From positions 142,209,600-142,273,599 of the forward strand of contig NC_089585.1 in NCBI RefSeq assembly GCF_019320115.1: 64,000 bases of DNA, given 5' to 3'. Shown piece after piece: positions 12,187-23,494 of this stretch. Position 1 is the stretch's first letter. Every line of letters begins with the position of its first letter. The notes beneath the pieces were generated by a model. That model worked only from the letters and a program-made list of their open reading frames with translations, was not told the DNA's origin and searched no databases. The translations under genes and the position numbers were made by a program. The stretch is from Miscanthus floridulus (taxonomy: Eukaryota; Streptophyta; Magnoliopsida; Poales; Poaceae).

Positions 12187-14330
12187 TTAGGGATAAAAGC
12201 GACGTAGCTGTTCTATGTTCCAAGCGTTGGTGAAGATTTCGCCCTTCTCGTTGGCCAACTTGTAGGTCCCGAGCTTCAGTACTTGGGCGATGATGTACGG
12301 CCCTTCCCATGGCGGGGTCAGCTTGTGGCGACCCTTGTTGCTCTATGCTAGCCTCAATACCAGGTCGCCTACCTTCAAGTTTCGCCTTTGGACATGTCGG
12401 GCCTGATAGCGTCGTAGGCTCTGCTGGTATTTGGCCGAGTGTAGTAGCGCGACGTCTCGGGCTTCCTCCAGTTGATCGAGGGCGTCCTCTCGGGTGGTGC
12501 GGTTACTTTGTTCGTTATAGGCTTGTAGCCTCGGGGAACCATATTCCAAGTCAGTGGGGAGGATGGCCTCGGCCCCATAGACCAGGAAGAAAGGCGTGAA
12601 CCCCATGGCTTGGCTTGGAGTGTTCCTCAGGCTCCAGATGACCGATGGGAGTTCGGCGAGCCATTTCTTGCCAAACTTTTTCAACCGGTTGTGAATCCTT
12701 GGCTTGAGGCCTTGTAGGATCATGCCGTTGGCATGCTCTACTTGGTCGTTGGTCCTTGGGTGTCCTACGGCCGACCAGGCCACACGGATGTGGTGGTCGT
12801 CGCAAAACGTCAGGAACTTTTTGCCGGTGAACTGTGTCCCGTTGTCGGTGATGATGGTGTTGGGGACCCCAAATCTGTGGATAATGTCAGTGAAGAACAA
12901 CACTGCCTGCTCGGATTTGATTCGATTGATCGGACGAGCCTCGATCCATTTGGAGAACTTGTCGATTGATACCAGTAGATGGGTGTAGCCTCCGGGGGCC
13001 TTTTGCAGAGGCCCGACCATGTCGAGCCCCCATACGGCAAACGGCCACGTGATGGGGATGGTTTGGAGGGCCAGGGCCGGGAGATGTGTTTGTCGAGCAT
13101 AGTACTGACATCCTTCGCATGAGCGTACTAGCTTGGTGGCATCGGCGACCGCCGTTGGCCAGTAAAACCCTTGGCGGAAAGCATTTCCTACGAGCGTCCG
13201 AGGCGCCGCATGGTGCCCGTAGGCACCTGTGTGCAAGTCCCAAAGCAGGGCTCGGCCCGCCTCGACAGTGATACATCGTTGGAGGACACCTGAGGGACTT
13301 CGCCTGTACAATTCGTCATTGTAGAGGACGTAGGTCTTGGCTCGGCGCGCAAGCCGTCGTGCTTCGGTCCTATCGCCACGAAGTTCCCCCCGATCAAGCC
13401 AATTGAGGAACGGGATTCGCCAATCCGCGTCCTGATCAGTCTGCGGAGGCTCGATGTTGACTTCCATGACCTCAGACTCGATCGAGGGGGTCTCGGCAGT
13501 AGAGGGGGCGTTAAGCTTCGCCGTGGTTTCCACAGGTGGGCCCTCCTCTATTATCAAGGTATAGTCAATGGAAGGTTTGTGGAGGTCTCTGGCAAAGACG
13601 TTCGGGGGGGCTGGGGCCCGTGCCGAGGTCATCTTTGCTAGCTCGTCGGCGGCCTCATTGTACTTCCACGCGACGTGGTTTAGTTCGAGGCCGTCGAACT
13701 TGTCTTCTAGGTGATGTACCAACTCGCAGTAAGCCTCCATTTTGGGGTCAAGGCAATTTGATTCCTTCATCACTTGATCTACGACGAGCTGCGAGTCGCC
13801 TCGGACGTTGAGATGCCGTGCCCCAAGTTCGATGGCGACTTGTAAGCCATTGATGAGGGCCTCGTACTCGGCCACGTTGTTGGAGGCAGCGAAGTAGAGC
13901 CGCACCATGTAGCGCATGTGTACTCCGAGGGGTGAGATGAAGAGAAGACCCACGCCTACCCTGGTCTTCATCAGGGATCCGTCGAAGTACATGGTCCAGC
14001 ACTTCGTCTGAATTTGAGCAGGTGGTAGTTGGGTGTCTGTCCACTCAACCACGAAATCGGCCAAGACCTGAGACTTGATCGCTTTTCGAGGCGCAAAAGT
14101 CAAGGTTTCCCCCATAAGCTCGACGGCCCACTTGGCTATCCTGCCTGAGGCCTCTCGGTTATGAACTATCTCCCCCAGGGGGAAAGATGATACCACAGTC
14201 ACTGGGTGAGACTCGAAGTAGTGACACAGTTTGCGCCGGGCCAGGACCACGGCATAGACCAGCTTCTGGATGTGGGGGTAGCATGCTTTGGTCTCGGAGA
14301 GCACCTCGCTGATGAAATAAATAGGTCATT
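12187..14330 (-). pseudogene. gypsy RNase H (two domains) and integrase
   Basis: The frame runs 14304-12343, with an in-frame TAG at 12345-12343; homologous sequence continues to a TAA at 12189-12187 after NIEQLRRFYP. First comes the end of the retroviral-type RNase H (SETKACYPHIQKL). A second, complete RNase H follows, with YFDGS, AEYEAL and RGDSQLV carrying the acidic residues. Integrase follows: an HHCC-type zinc segment (CEGCQYY), then the DDE core in GLDMVG, TDNGTQFTG and NDQVEHANG. The last usually reads NGQVERANG in this family, so the site near the catalytic Glu has drifted. A TGA near 14325 separates this frame from reverse transcriptase. Confidence 0.88.
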
Positions 14331-15432
14331 GGGTGGGCAGAGCATGCCCCTCTTCCAGCCTCTCTACTACTACGGCAGCGCTGACCACTTGGGTCGTTGC
14401 GGCGACGTAGAGTAAGAGGGCCTCATCCCTGGTCGGGGGTACTAGGACGGGAGGATTCGTGAGCAGCACTTTGAGTCTGTCGAGGGCTTCTTCGGCCTCG
14501 GGGGTCTAAGAAAAATGCTCGGATTTTCTCAAGAGTCGGTACAGAGGCAGACCCTTTTCACCGAGGCGCGAGATGAAGCGGCTCAGGGCCACAAGACATC
14601 CCATAACCCTCTGTACACCCTTGAGGTCTCTGATTGGTCCCATGCTGGTTATGGCCGAGACCTTCTCTGGGTTGGCTTCGATGCCGCGTTCCGAGACTAT
14701 GAATCCCAAGAGCATGCCTCGGGGGACCCCGAATACACATTTCTCGGGATTGAGCTTGATGCCCTTCTCTCTAAGGCATCTGAAGGCTATCCTCAAGTCG
14801 TTGACGAGGTTCCCAGCCTTTCTGGTCTTTATCACGATGTCGTCCACATAGGCCTCGACGGTCCGCCCAATGTGGTCGCCAAAGACCTAGGTCATGCACC
14901 GCTGGTACGTGGCCCCTGTGTTTCTGAGGCCAAAAGGCATAGTCACGTAGCAGTACATGCCGAAAGGTGTGATGAAAGAAGTTGCAAGCTAGTCGGACTC
15001 CTTCATCTTGAATTGATGGTAACCAGAATACGCATCAAGGAAAGACAGGGTCTTGCACCCTGCGGTGGAATCAACGATTTGATCGATTCGGGGTAATGGG
15101 AAGGGGACTTTTGGACATGCTTTGTTCAAACCGGTGTAGTCTACACACATCCTCCATTTCCCACTTTTCTTCTTGACTAACACGGGGTTAGCTAACCACT
15201 CTGGGTAGGACACTTCTTTGATGAACCCGGCCGCCAAGAGTTTCTGCACCTCCTCACCGATGGCCCTATGCTTTTCCTCGTTGAAGCAGCGCAGGCATTG
15301 CTTCACCGGTCTAGAGCCGGCCCAGATGTCCAAGGCATGCTCAGCGACCTCCCTCGGTATGCCCGGCATGTCTGAGGGACTCCATGTGAATATGTCGGCA
15401 TTTGCACGGAGGAAGTCGATGAGCATGACTTC
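14331..15432 (-). pseudogene. gypsy reverse transcriptase, interrupted
   Basis: Two open pieces, 15426-14989 and 14847-14506, with a shorter one between them. Landmarks are WRMCVDYTGLNKACPK, FLDAYSGYHQ and YVDD at 14850-14839, the catalytic motif. TAG stops lie at 14991-14989, 14889-14887 and 14508-14506. The first two sit where Gln is expected and the last where Trp is expected. The catalytic motif is intact but the frame is not. It joins the protease frame across a TAG at 15435-15433. Confidence 0.88.
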
Positions 15433-16140
15433 CTATTTGATATCGAGGGTGGCGCTGATCCTCAGCGCCCGGTCGTCGGGGCAGGCGGGGTTGACCGGGA
15501 CGAGCTTGATGGCCTCCGCGGGCTCGAACGTCCCTACGCGATGCTTGGAGTCAGGTGCCTCGCCACTGAGTTGGTCGAGGTTCACGATGAGGGTCTCAGC
15601 CTCGGCTAGGGCCTCGGCGTACTCGACGCACTCGACGTCATAGTCGTATACATGTTCGTACGTGGACTCAATCGTGATAATACCACTGGGGCCTGGCATC
15701 TTGAGCTTGAGGTAGGTATAATTGGGAACTGCCATGAACTTGGCGTAGCACGGCCGCCCCAAGATGGCGTGGTAGGTTCCTCCGAATCCGACCACCTCGA
15801 AGGTAAGGACTTCCTTGCGGTAGTTGGAGGGGGTGCCGAAGCAGACGGGAAGGTCGATGCGCCCAAGGGGTCGCGTGCGTTTCCCTGGCACGATGCCGTG
15901 GAAGGGTGCGACGTCGCCTCGGAGCATCGATCGGTCGATCTCTAAGAGCTCCAGGGTGTTGGCGTATAGGATATTGAGGCCGCTGCCTCCGTCCATCAAC
16001 ACCTTGGAGAGTCTGGTGTTGCCGATGATGGGGTCGACAACAAGTGGGTACTGCCCGAGATTCGGAACATGGTTGGGGTGGTCGTCTCGATCAAAGGTGA
16101 TCGCCTCTCGAGACCAGTCGAGGTACCGGGGAGTGGCCAC
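15433..16140 (-). pseudogene. gypsy aspartic protease region
   Basis: An open frame of 235 codons. VLMDGGSGLNILY is the aspartic protease active-site loop in the DGGSG form seen in Tat-type elements. The downstream FGGTYHAILGRPCY fits the second half of the fold. A TGA near 16145 (CGA in intact relatives, by inference) separates it from gag, and a TAG closes it at 15435-15433. Confidence 0.82.
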
Positions 16141-16158
16141 CTTGACTAAGAAGACCTC

Positions 16159-18269
16159 TCAGCGTTCCCTCTTTCGCTGCCGCACCGTAAGGCACGCTGA
16201 GGGTCCACCGAAGATCATGAAGACGTTGTGTACCTCGGGGAACCCATCGTCCTTGTCATCGTCCCGGCCACCGGTGCCCTTCTGCTTGGCGTCCTCATCG
16301 GGGGGCCCAATCCTAGCGTAGTAACGCCGCAGCATGGAGCAATCCTCGAGGGCGTGCTTGACCGGGCCTTGGTGGTAAGGGTAGGGTTTCTTAAGCATGT
16401 CGTCGAAAGGCCTAGGGCCTTTGAGGCCTCGGGGATTCTTGCGTTCTGCGGTCGCGACCAGATTGGCCCCCAGGACCTCCTGCTTCCCCAGGCGCCCCTT
16501 CTTCTTTCTCTTGGGGAGGCGGGAGGCTGAGGCCTCGGGGGCCTCATCCCTCTGCTTACCCTTGGCGTCGCTGTCGGGGAAGATGGCTCCAATAGCCTCC
16601 TCACCCGAGGCAAAGTTGGTGGCGATGTCGAGGAGCGCGGCACGTTCCGACCTAACTCTTGAACCAAGTCTCGGCAGATGGTGCCGGAGAGGAAAGCCTA
16701 GACGATCTCCGAGTCGCCGACGCTGGGCAACTCGGTGCACTGTTTGGAGAAGCACCGGATGAAGTCTCGGAGAGACTCGTCTGGTTTCTAGCGATAGTTT
16801 TTAAGATCCCAGGAGTTCCCAAGGCGCACGTATGTGCCTTGGAAGTTCCCGACGAAGATCCTAACCAAGTCGCGCCAGTCGTGGATTTGTGAGGGAGGAA
16901 GGTGCTCGAGCCAGGCTCACGCCGAGTCTAACAAGAGTAAGGGGAGGTTGCAGATCATGAGCAGGTCATCATCCGCGCCACCTAGCTAGCAGGCCAGGCG
17001 GTAATCGGCAAGCCAGGGTTCGGGGTTGGTCTCGCCGCTATACTTCACGAGATTGGCTGGTTGCCGAAACTGGGCCGGGAAAAGAGCAGCGCGGATGGCC
17101 CTGCTGAAGACCCGAGGGCCTGGCGGTTCAGGAGAAGGACTGTGGTCCTCCTCGCTGTCATAGCAGCTGCCTCGGTGCGGGTGGTAACCCCGAGCGGGCC
17201 CCTCGTTGTCATGGCGTCGTTGCCTACTGACCACCTCATGGTCTCCCTGCACCTCGCGTCGATTGCCGAGGCGGTCAAGAAGCACGGGGACCCTATGGGC
17301 TATCGGTGCTCGAGGGGGCTCGGGACGAACCGAGGCTTCCCTATCCTGCCGAGGCGGTGCTACGGGCAAGTACGAGGCGCCCCCGTGCCGTCGGGAGGTG
17401 GAACTTTCGGCCTACTGTTCCGCGGTGGTCTCTAGGAGATCTCGGAGCTCGCCACGGACCCGCCGCCCCTCCATGGTAGAAGGCTCGGGCATTGCGCGGA
17501 CCAGCATTGCCGAAGCCGCGACGTTCTGGCTAGCACAATTGAAGACTGGGGGTTGCCCACTCCCTTCGTCGTCGTGGATGCGGTGATGCACATCGCGGGC
17601 CCTCCGTCGGGCTCCTCCGCCTTCGCCGTGACCTCGCTGCTCCTGTTCGAGAGAGTCTCGAAGCTGCTGTAGAAGAAGTCGGTCTTGTTCGACCTTGGCC
17701 TGGAGCTCACGGAGTTGTTCCAGGTCTAGGCGTTGAGGTCGCGTAAGAGCGGGGTTCTCGTTTCGTGCGGCCGGTAGGACAATGCGCGGAGGTGTGGTGG
17801 CGCCTGTACCTGGGCGAAGCGGGGAACGGCTGCCCGCCCCCTCGTCCTCCTCGCCCGCCCTCGGCATCCCGAGCCCGACGTGAAAACACTCGCGAGTGGG
17901 GTCGTAGGTGCCCTCGTCGTCGGAGTCGGAGTAGCCGAAGCAGTAGTCGCTTGCGGCCAGGAAACGGTGCATAGCTCCAGGGTCATGGAGTCCAGAGAAA
18001 TCCATTCCGGGCCACGCCTCGTCCTCCTCCGAGGAGTCGGCGTGGGCGTCCAGGTCGAGAGCGAAGCGCTGGCGGCGTCCCAAGGCATCCTCGTGAGCGG
18101 CAGTGTAAGCGTAAGCATAAGAGGCGGCGGCATTTCTCAACCCAAAGGGGTATGGGGATGGTGGTGCCGCCAGGCTTTGCTCCGCCAGAGTTGGGTTCTC
18201 AGGGGGTGGTGGAGCGGAGCTTGATGACTGGGCGTTGCCGCGTTCCACCGGCGTTTTTCCCTTGTCCAA
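16159..18269 (-). pseudogene. gypsy gag polyprotein, with stops and a frameshift
   Basis: The start is the ATG at 18269. The N-terminal part (18269-17412) is acidic and Pro-rich with a Glu/Gln/Leu coiled coil. The retrotransposon gag core follows, with PANLVKYSGETNPEPWLADY, LEHLPPSQIHDWRDL and DESLRDFIRCFSKQ. A basic, Lys-rich tail contains MLRRYYARIGPP. Stops in the core frame are TAG at 16988-16986, 16790-16788 and 16700-16698, and a TGA near 16919. The frame shifts by one base near 16650. I did not see a clear CCHC zinc knuckle. Confidence 0.82.
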
Positions 18270-18642
18270 GCTCAGGCTAGACAGGTCCCCGACCAGGAAC
18301 CTTGCCCCAACAGCTGGTCGTAGGATATCAGCGGGGAGCGGCGTGTCACCCTGGATTCACGTAGCGTCGGGGTGATCTTGCTCGCGTCGTGCCTGGCGAG
18401 CGCGGCGAGAGCGGCCGCCCGGGCGCCGCCTGCGCCTGGGCTACCGGTGCGTGACTTCGTCATCGGTTGATGGGGCTCGAGGAGTGAGAAGTACCATGTC
18501 GTACTCATGCCCTAGAGACATGAACTCTAGGCTCCCAAACCAAACCACCGTGCCGAGACGCAACGGTCGTACGGGGTCTGCCATCCGGAACTTGCTGGGA
18601 TGATGAAACTGACACGCAGAGGCCCCTACCTGGCGCGTCAAC
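18270..18642 (-). other. gypsy leader between 5' LTR and gag
   Basis: About 370 bp of untranslated leader on the minus strand. The primer-binding site should start at about 18642, next to the LTR, where the minus strand reads GTTGACGCGCCAGG. I cannot assign this to a tRNA with confidence. Confidence 0.5.
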
Positions 18643-19989
18643 TGTCGGTGTTTCGGACCGGGGGGTCCTCAACCGACTAGTGAATTTGAACTGCGTGCCC
18701 CTAATCCCAGATGGTGATGCAAAGAGACACAAGGTTTATACTGGTTCAGGCAATCGATGCCCTACGTCCAGTCTGAGAGATCGATCTTGTATTCCTTGCA
18801 CCGAAGTGCTAGTAGTAGGGGGTTACAAGCACGGTGAGAGAGGGAGCTAGTCCCAGGTCTCGGCGAGGTGTCGTGTGGGCTGCTTGAGACGTTGCTCTCA
18901 GGCGGCTGGGATGTGTGTGTGTGTGTGTGTTTTACAAGGTGTTCTTCTCCGTGAGTCCCCCCCCCCCCTAAATGGCCTAAGTGCTCTCCTTTTATAGTTG
19001 AAGGGAGGACAATGACAGTACATGTGCTAACTATACGGCGTCGTGCCAACAGGGGCGGCATGGCCGAGCCCTGTGGCCTGCTCCTATGGCGGCGTGGTCG
19101 TCGGAGTGATCCATCCTTGGAGCACTGGGGCGGCGTGGCGGTCACATCCGATCCTGTGCGTCATGGGAGCTCCAGGACTGCCTCGGAGTGGGTGCGGCGG
19201 CGAACGTGCGAGCCGCTGTGGACTGACTGTGCACGAGGCCGAGGCTCGGTTGGTGCCGAGGCTGCACCGCCGTGGAGGGGTCTCGGCGGACACAAATCCC
19301 GAGATAGCCGAGACCCTAGTGCATAGTGCTGAGGCCCGGAGAGAGCAATTGACCCGGTGTGCTGGCTTGAAGATGGCGATGACCCGGGCCAGGCCGTCCA
19401 TGTCGTGTTGTTTTTGAGGCGGGGATCGCGGGGCACAGTGTGGTGCGGGCGCTGATCGTGGGCACAGCGTCAGGATACAGTGACCGGTAATCCCCGTCGT
19501 GCCCTGTCTTAGCTGGTATGGTGCTGATGCGACCTCATGTCCCGTCGGCCATTCTGCGGTGTCGAACCATCATCCGGCTGAGATTGCGGGAGTGGTTGAC
19601 GTATTAATGGGACATGACGTGCTGTCGGGAGGGTCGGTCGAGGCGGGGGGCGACAGGCTATGGACGAACCGGCCTCGAGCGATACGGAGAATAAGGCCTC
19701 GCGCGAGACGGAGATCGGACTCCTTGCCGAGGCCTTCCGCGAGAGGCCTCGCGCGAGGCGGAGGTTGCACTCCCTGCCGAGGCCTTCCGCGAAAGGCCTC
19801 GCGCGAGGCGGAGATTGCGTCAGGATGCCGAGACCTCCTGTGCGAGGCTCGAGGCGGGGCGGAGAGCCTGGTAGGCTCGGACGTGGCCGGTGAGGAGCCT
19901 ACGGCTTAGCTTCTAGCTTTGCTTTCTGATGGGATTTAAGTGACCCTTTTGATGTTTGCTCGGGGTACCCGGTTCTATGGTACCCGACA
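18643..19989 (-). repeat. LTR (element's 5' LTR)
   Basis: It is 1347 bp, starting TGTCGGTGTTTCGG and ending TACCCGACA on the plus strand. Compared with the copy at 4180-5510 it has longer TG and C runs and scattered substitutions. It adjoins the gag leader, so it is the promoter-bearing copy. Confidence 0.93.
18989..18998 (-). promoter_or_regulatory. LTR TATA box
   Basis: The minus strand reads CTATAAAAGG here, about 350 bp before the LTR's gag-proximal end. The same box sits in the other LTR near 4510. Its direction confirms that gag-pol is transcribed on the minus strand. Confidence 0.65.
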
Positions 19990-20110
19990 CTGTGTAATTA
20001 GTTTTATTTTTTATTTATATTTAATGCTTCATGCATGCGTTCAAAAATTCGATGTGACGGAAAATCTTGAAAAATTTTACAAAATTTTGGGAACTAAACA
20101 TGCACTTGGT
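19990..20110 (+). repeat. Right half of the split MITE
   Basis: It continues the element begun at 4077 with GTAATTAGTT, TTTAATGCTTCATGCATG and GATGTGACGG, the same order as in the intact relative at 53508-53722. The end near GGGAACTAAAC is degenerate. Confidence 0.75.
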
Positions 20111-20304
20111 TTGGACTTTGGAGTTGAGATGGATTAAAAATGTTTTTCTTTCTTATTAAGAGTAATCTCTTCTGAAATATAAGGGTTGCAAGTTTGTTTT
20201 CAGTCAAACTGTGTTAATCTTTATCTTTACACCTAAAAAATAACTAATGTCATCGTCATGTGCTAATCAATCGCTTCACTCTATCGGCCGACTTCAACAC
20301 CGTG

Positions 20305-20456
20305 CGCAGTGTTATCGTCGTGTGCCTCACTACTACGTGTCCGCATCGAAATAGAGTCCGCAACAGGCAGCCACCTCGCGCGCAGTGTTATCGTCGTGTG
20401 CCTCGCTACGTGCCCGCATCGGAACAGGCAGCCGCCTCGCCAATTATTTAAACGGA
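20305..20456. repeat. 76-bp imperfect tandem duplication
   Basis: CGCAGTGTTATCGTCGTGTG occurs at 20305 and again at 20381, and the text around both copies (CCGCATCG, AACAGGCAGCC) is also shared. Just downstream AAAGCAATCACGTA recurs about three times between 20474 and 20555. No coding function is seen. Confidence 0.7.
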
Positions 20457-20600
20457 CGTAGCCAACTCGGCCAAAGCAATCACGTACATACAGGCCCAAA
20501 ACAAAGCAATCACGTATGAGCTAAGTGTTAGTTCAGTTAAAAACAAAGCAATCACGTACAGGCCTAAAAGGTAAAGAGTTATTGTGGCTTGCAAATTCAT

Positions 20601-20718
20601 GCCCTGTTCGCTTGGCTAATTAACTATGGCTGAAAGTATTGTTGACTGATTTGCTGTGAAAGAAAAATACTATTTGTTGGCTGAAAAAGTACGACTTATA
20701 AGCCAAACGAACGGAGCG
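20601..20718. mobile_element. Short MITE, about 118 bp
   Basis: The ends are inverted: CCCTGTTCGCTTGGCT at the left, and the reverse complement of the right end reads CTCCGTTCGTTTGGCTTATA. The inside is AT-rich and partly palindromic. I could not define a target-site duplication, so the superfamily is open. Confidence 0.5.
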
Positions 20719-21560
20719 TCAATCTCCTGTCCGCCCATGTCTTCGGAGTCTATGTTGGCATCGTCTGCTCGCCTCCGCCCACGTCTACAGAGTCCGCGTC
20801 GACTAGGTCCTCCTAGAAATGAAAGCAGAGCCTAACAGGTGCTTGTGTCGTGTGAAGCCGGGACGTCGCCAACTACTATCCCGTGGCTAGCTGCGATGGG
20901 CTCGAACTCGCCGTGTACATCGCATGGGCTTCATGGTTCTCACAAGGGTGATCGCGTCGGGCGGCGGCACCGCGTCGGGAGCGCGGCAGCGTGTCGACCT
21001 GCAGCACCGTGCCGAGAGGCAATAGCGCATCTAGCGGCGGCGGCGCGTTGGGCACCATCATCACGTACGGAAGAGGAAGCATCGCCCGTCGTGTAGGGAC
21101 GAAGAGACGCGACCTTTCCGGCTCTAGTCCCGTACGCAAAAAAAGGAAAATACAAAAAAATAAAGAAAATAGAAAAAAAAGGAAAAAAAAGGTGCAATGG
21201 CAGGATACGAGAGACACACAGCTATTTTGCAAAAACGATAGCGGTGCCAAATATCTAATTTTCTGGGAAGGTTCACATCCTGGTGCTGGACATGGCCACA
21301 ATGGAACGGTCTATCATTAATGTCTCATTCTCCGCAGGGGAATCCTACTATGTGGTTGATAAGCGGGAGCATGGTGAGTTATGTCTTGTTTCTAGTAAGG
21401 AACAATACTTGCAGCTCTGGTTCTGCAATAACATAGGTTAATGGGTACTTATGAAAAATATCTCTTGACCGCAATAGATGTGGACAAAAAAATCATGGTC
21501 CCGTGCAACTCGCACGAGCACATATCTGGTTAAAGCTATAGAAAATAAGATGAATATATA
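20719..21560. other. No gene; possible Helitron 3' end near 21490-21527
   Basis: Mixed sequence with an A-rich tract near 21140-21190. Near 21497 CCGTGCAACTCGCACGA forms a short imperfect hairpin, followed after about 10 nt by CTGGT, which fits the CTRR-T end of Helitrons. I could not find the matching 5' TC end. Confidence 0.3.
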
Positions 21561-21650
21561 TAATACTAATAGTTACTCATAGTTGTCTGACCAATCCCAG
21601 CAACATAATACTAATAGTTACTCGTAGTTGTCTGACCAATCCCAGCAACA
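21561..21650. repeat. 45-bp tandem duplication
   Basis: Two adjacent near-identical 45-bp units starting TAATACTAATAGTTACT at 21561 and 21606, differing by about one base. The high identity suggests a recent event. Confidence 0.85.
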
Positions 21651-22589
21651 TGGGTGGGGATGGTGATGACGTGTCAGCCTGGCCGCTTGTCAAGACCCCA
21701 ACGCCACTGGCGTTTGACCGCATCTGATGGCACGTGGGCCAATGACAGGTGGGCCCAAGCGCCAACATGTTAACGTGGGCTAGCTTGGATCGCCATGTCA
21801 GCAAAACCGCGAACCAAAACCACTAGAAAGGGTTAAATACCTTGTTTATGTAAGTTTAGGTTATTGGATATATAGCTTTGTAGTCTAAAGGGTGAAGTAG
21901 ACAAAAAAAAGAATAATTACGTAGACTTTTTCCTGCGATAATGCTTCTGTGAGGGCGCCCGTCCACGCGTGTTCGCGCCGGACGCGCCGTTCTGGGCCTG
22001 CGCGTCGATCGGCCCAACATCAATGTGCGGCCACCGCTACCCAACTCGCCTCACTCGCTCACTCCCGCACCCACACACCTAGTCCCTCGCTTTCTCCTCC
22101 CTTTCGCGGCTCGCGCCCTGCGCGCTACCCCGACGCACGGCCATGGCCGCCTCCCTGGCCGGCGGCGGTGCGCTCCCCCACCCCAGCATCCTCCTCCCCA
22201 CCCTTGCGACCTTCTCTCCCACCCCGGCAGCCCCTTCCCCCACCCCGACACTCGATGTGGAAGCGGTTGCCACACCGCAATAGCGCGCGGGCCGTCACCA
22301 TCGACCGTCGCGGCGGTCCTCGTCGCCACCACCAGCGATGCCTAGGCTCCGGAGTAGCCACCGTTGACCGTTACCGCCAACCCTCGGTGACCGGAATAGA
22401 CCAACGCAGCCTCCCCTGCCCTATGTTCCCCGACCCCCGGTGGCTCGTTCCCCCACCTCGATGTCCTCCTCCCCCACCTCAGCGGTGCCCCTCCCGCCAC
22501 ACCGGCGTCCTCCACCACCGAGAGCCCCAATGCCTGCAGATCCGGCGCCCATGGCACTCCCCACGCCAGGCTCTCTCACTCTCCCCCTA
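21651..22589. other. GC-rich stretch without a supported gene
   Basis: A long open frame rich in Pro, Arg and Ser runs through about 21949-22716, but equally long frames exist on both strands. That is expected of high-GC low-complexity DNA. No domain is recognisable. It may be the body of the transposon whose other part is the ATGTTGCA array that follows. Confidence 0.4.
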
Positions 22590-23000
22590 TGTTGCAATTG
22601 TATGTTTCAATTGTTTCAGGCCTTTCAGAGGTATGTTGCATTTGTTTCATATGGATGTTGCAAAAGTCGTAGATCAGGGGATGTTGCACATGTTGCATAT
22701 GTTGCAATTGTTTTAGAGGCATGTTGCAAGACTATGTTCTGAGTGTTCCAGATGTTTCAGAGGTATGTTTCATCTGTGTTTTCCGGACGGATGTTGCAAT
22801 TATGTTTATTTGGATGTTGCATATGTTTCACACATATGTTGCATATATTTTATTTGGATGTTGCATATGGTTGCAATTATTTTTCAAGTATGTTTCAAGT
22901 GTTTCATAACATGTTTAAAGTGTTTCAACTGCCTTCAGACGTATTTGCAACCGTTGTATTTGGATGTTTCAAAAGTAGATCGGGTGTTGCATCTCTCCTC
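22590..23000. repeat. Degenerate ATGTTGCA / ATGTTTCA array
   Basis: ATGTTGCA or a one-base variant (ATGTTTCA) recurs more than a dozen times over about 400 bp at irregular spacing, often followed by ATTTG or TATG. The strand bias is complete: the motif runs on the plus strand. This pattern occurs in dispersed grass transposons, but I cannot name the family. Confidence 0.6.
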
Positions 23001-23494
23001 CTCCCACCTTCTGCTGCATCGTCTCTCCTGGAGCCGGTAGGGCATCCATACGAATGAGGGATGGGCCATGGGTGCAATAGGCGTGGGACGAGGGAGCTGC
23101 ATGCGTCGGGCGCAAGCGAGGGAGCTCCGTACGGACAGACGTTGCCTCCAGAGCGGGATGGGCGCCGAGCGGAGGGGGCTGCGTACATCGTGGTTGGGAG
23201 TAGGGGCGTAGGCATGTGGTGATGTGGGCGCGGTGGGCACGCTCTCCTGTTGCATGGGCGCAACGAACGTAACACGGCGGGTGCGTCGAACGGGAGCTGC
23301 GTCCGGGCGCTATAGGCTCGCCGTTTTTCCTGTACAAGAGAGAAGTGTACATGAGAGAAGTGGATGAATGTATGGCAAATCTAGCGATACCTTGGGGCAA
23401 GCCTGGCACTTAGGCAACATAGACCGTGGCCCAAGTACTTGGGCCAGTATCAATGCTAGCTGATTGCATACAGGGGGCAGTGAAAAAATAGCAC

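Larger units (their letters stand above)
4180..19989 (-). mobile_element. Ty3/gypsy LTR retrotransposon, Tat-type, 15.8 kb, minus strand, inactive
   Basis: A full-length element bounded by LTRs of about 1.33 kb that begin TGT and end ACA. The coding strand is minus: the domain order from high to low coordinate is gag, protease, reverse transcriptase, RNase H, integrase, and the LTR TATA box also points that way. Two RNase H-like segments lie between reverse transcriptase and integrase, a feature of the Tat lineage. Between integrase and the downstream LTR is a region of about 6.7 kb carrying an accessory gene on the opposite strand plus repeated DNA. By-eye comparison gives roughly 45 substitutions between the LTRs (about 3%), so insertion is probably one to a few million years old. 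Many stops and at least two frameshifts make it non-functional. Confidence 0.93.

Noticed and set aside
20940..21320. Short coding exon or gene fragment
   Set aside because: Frames on both strands are open by composition and there are no convincing splice sites or known motifs.
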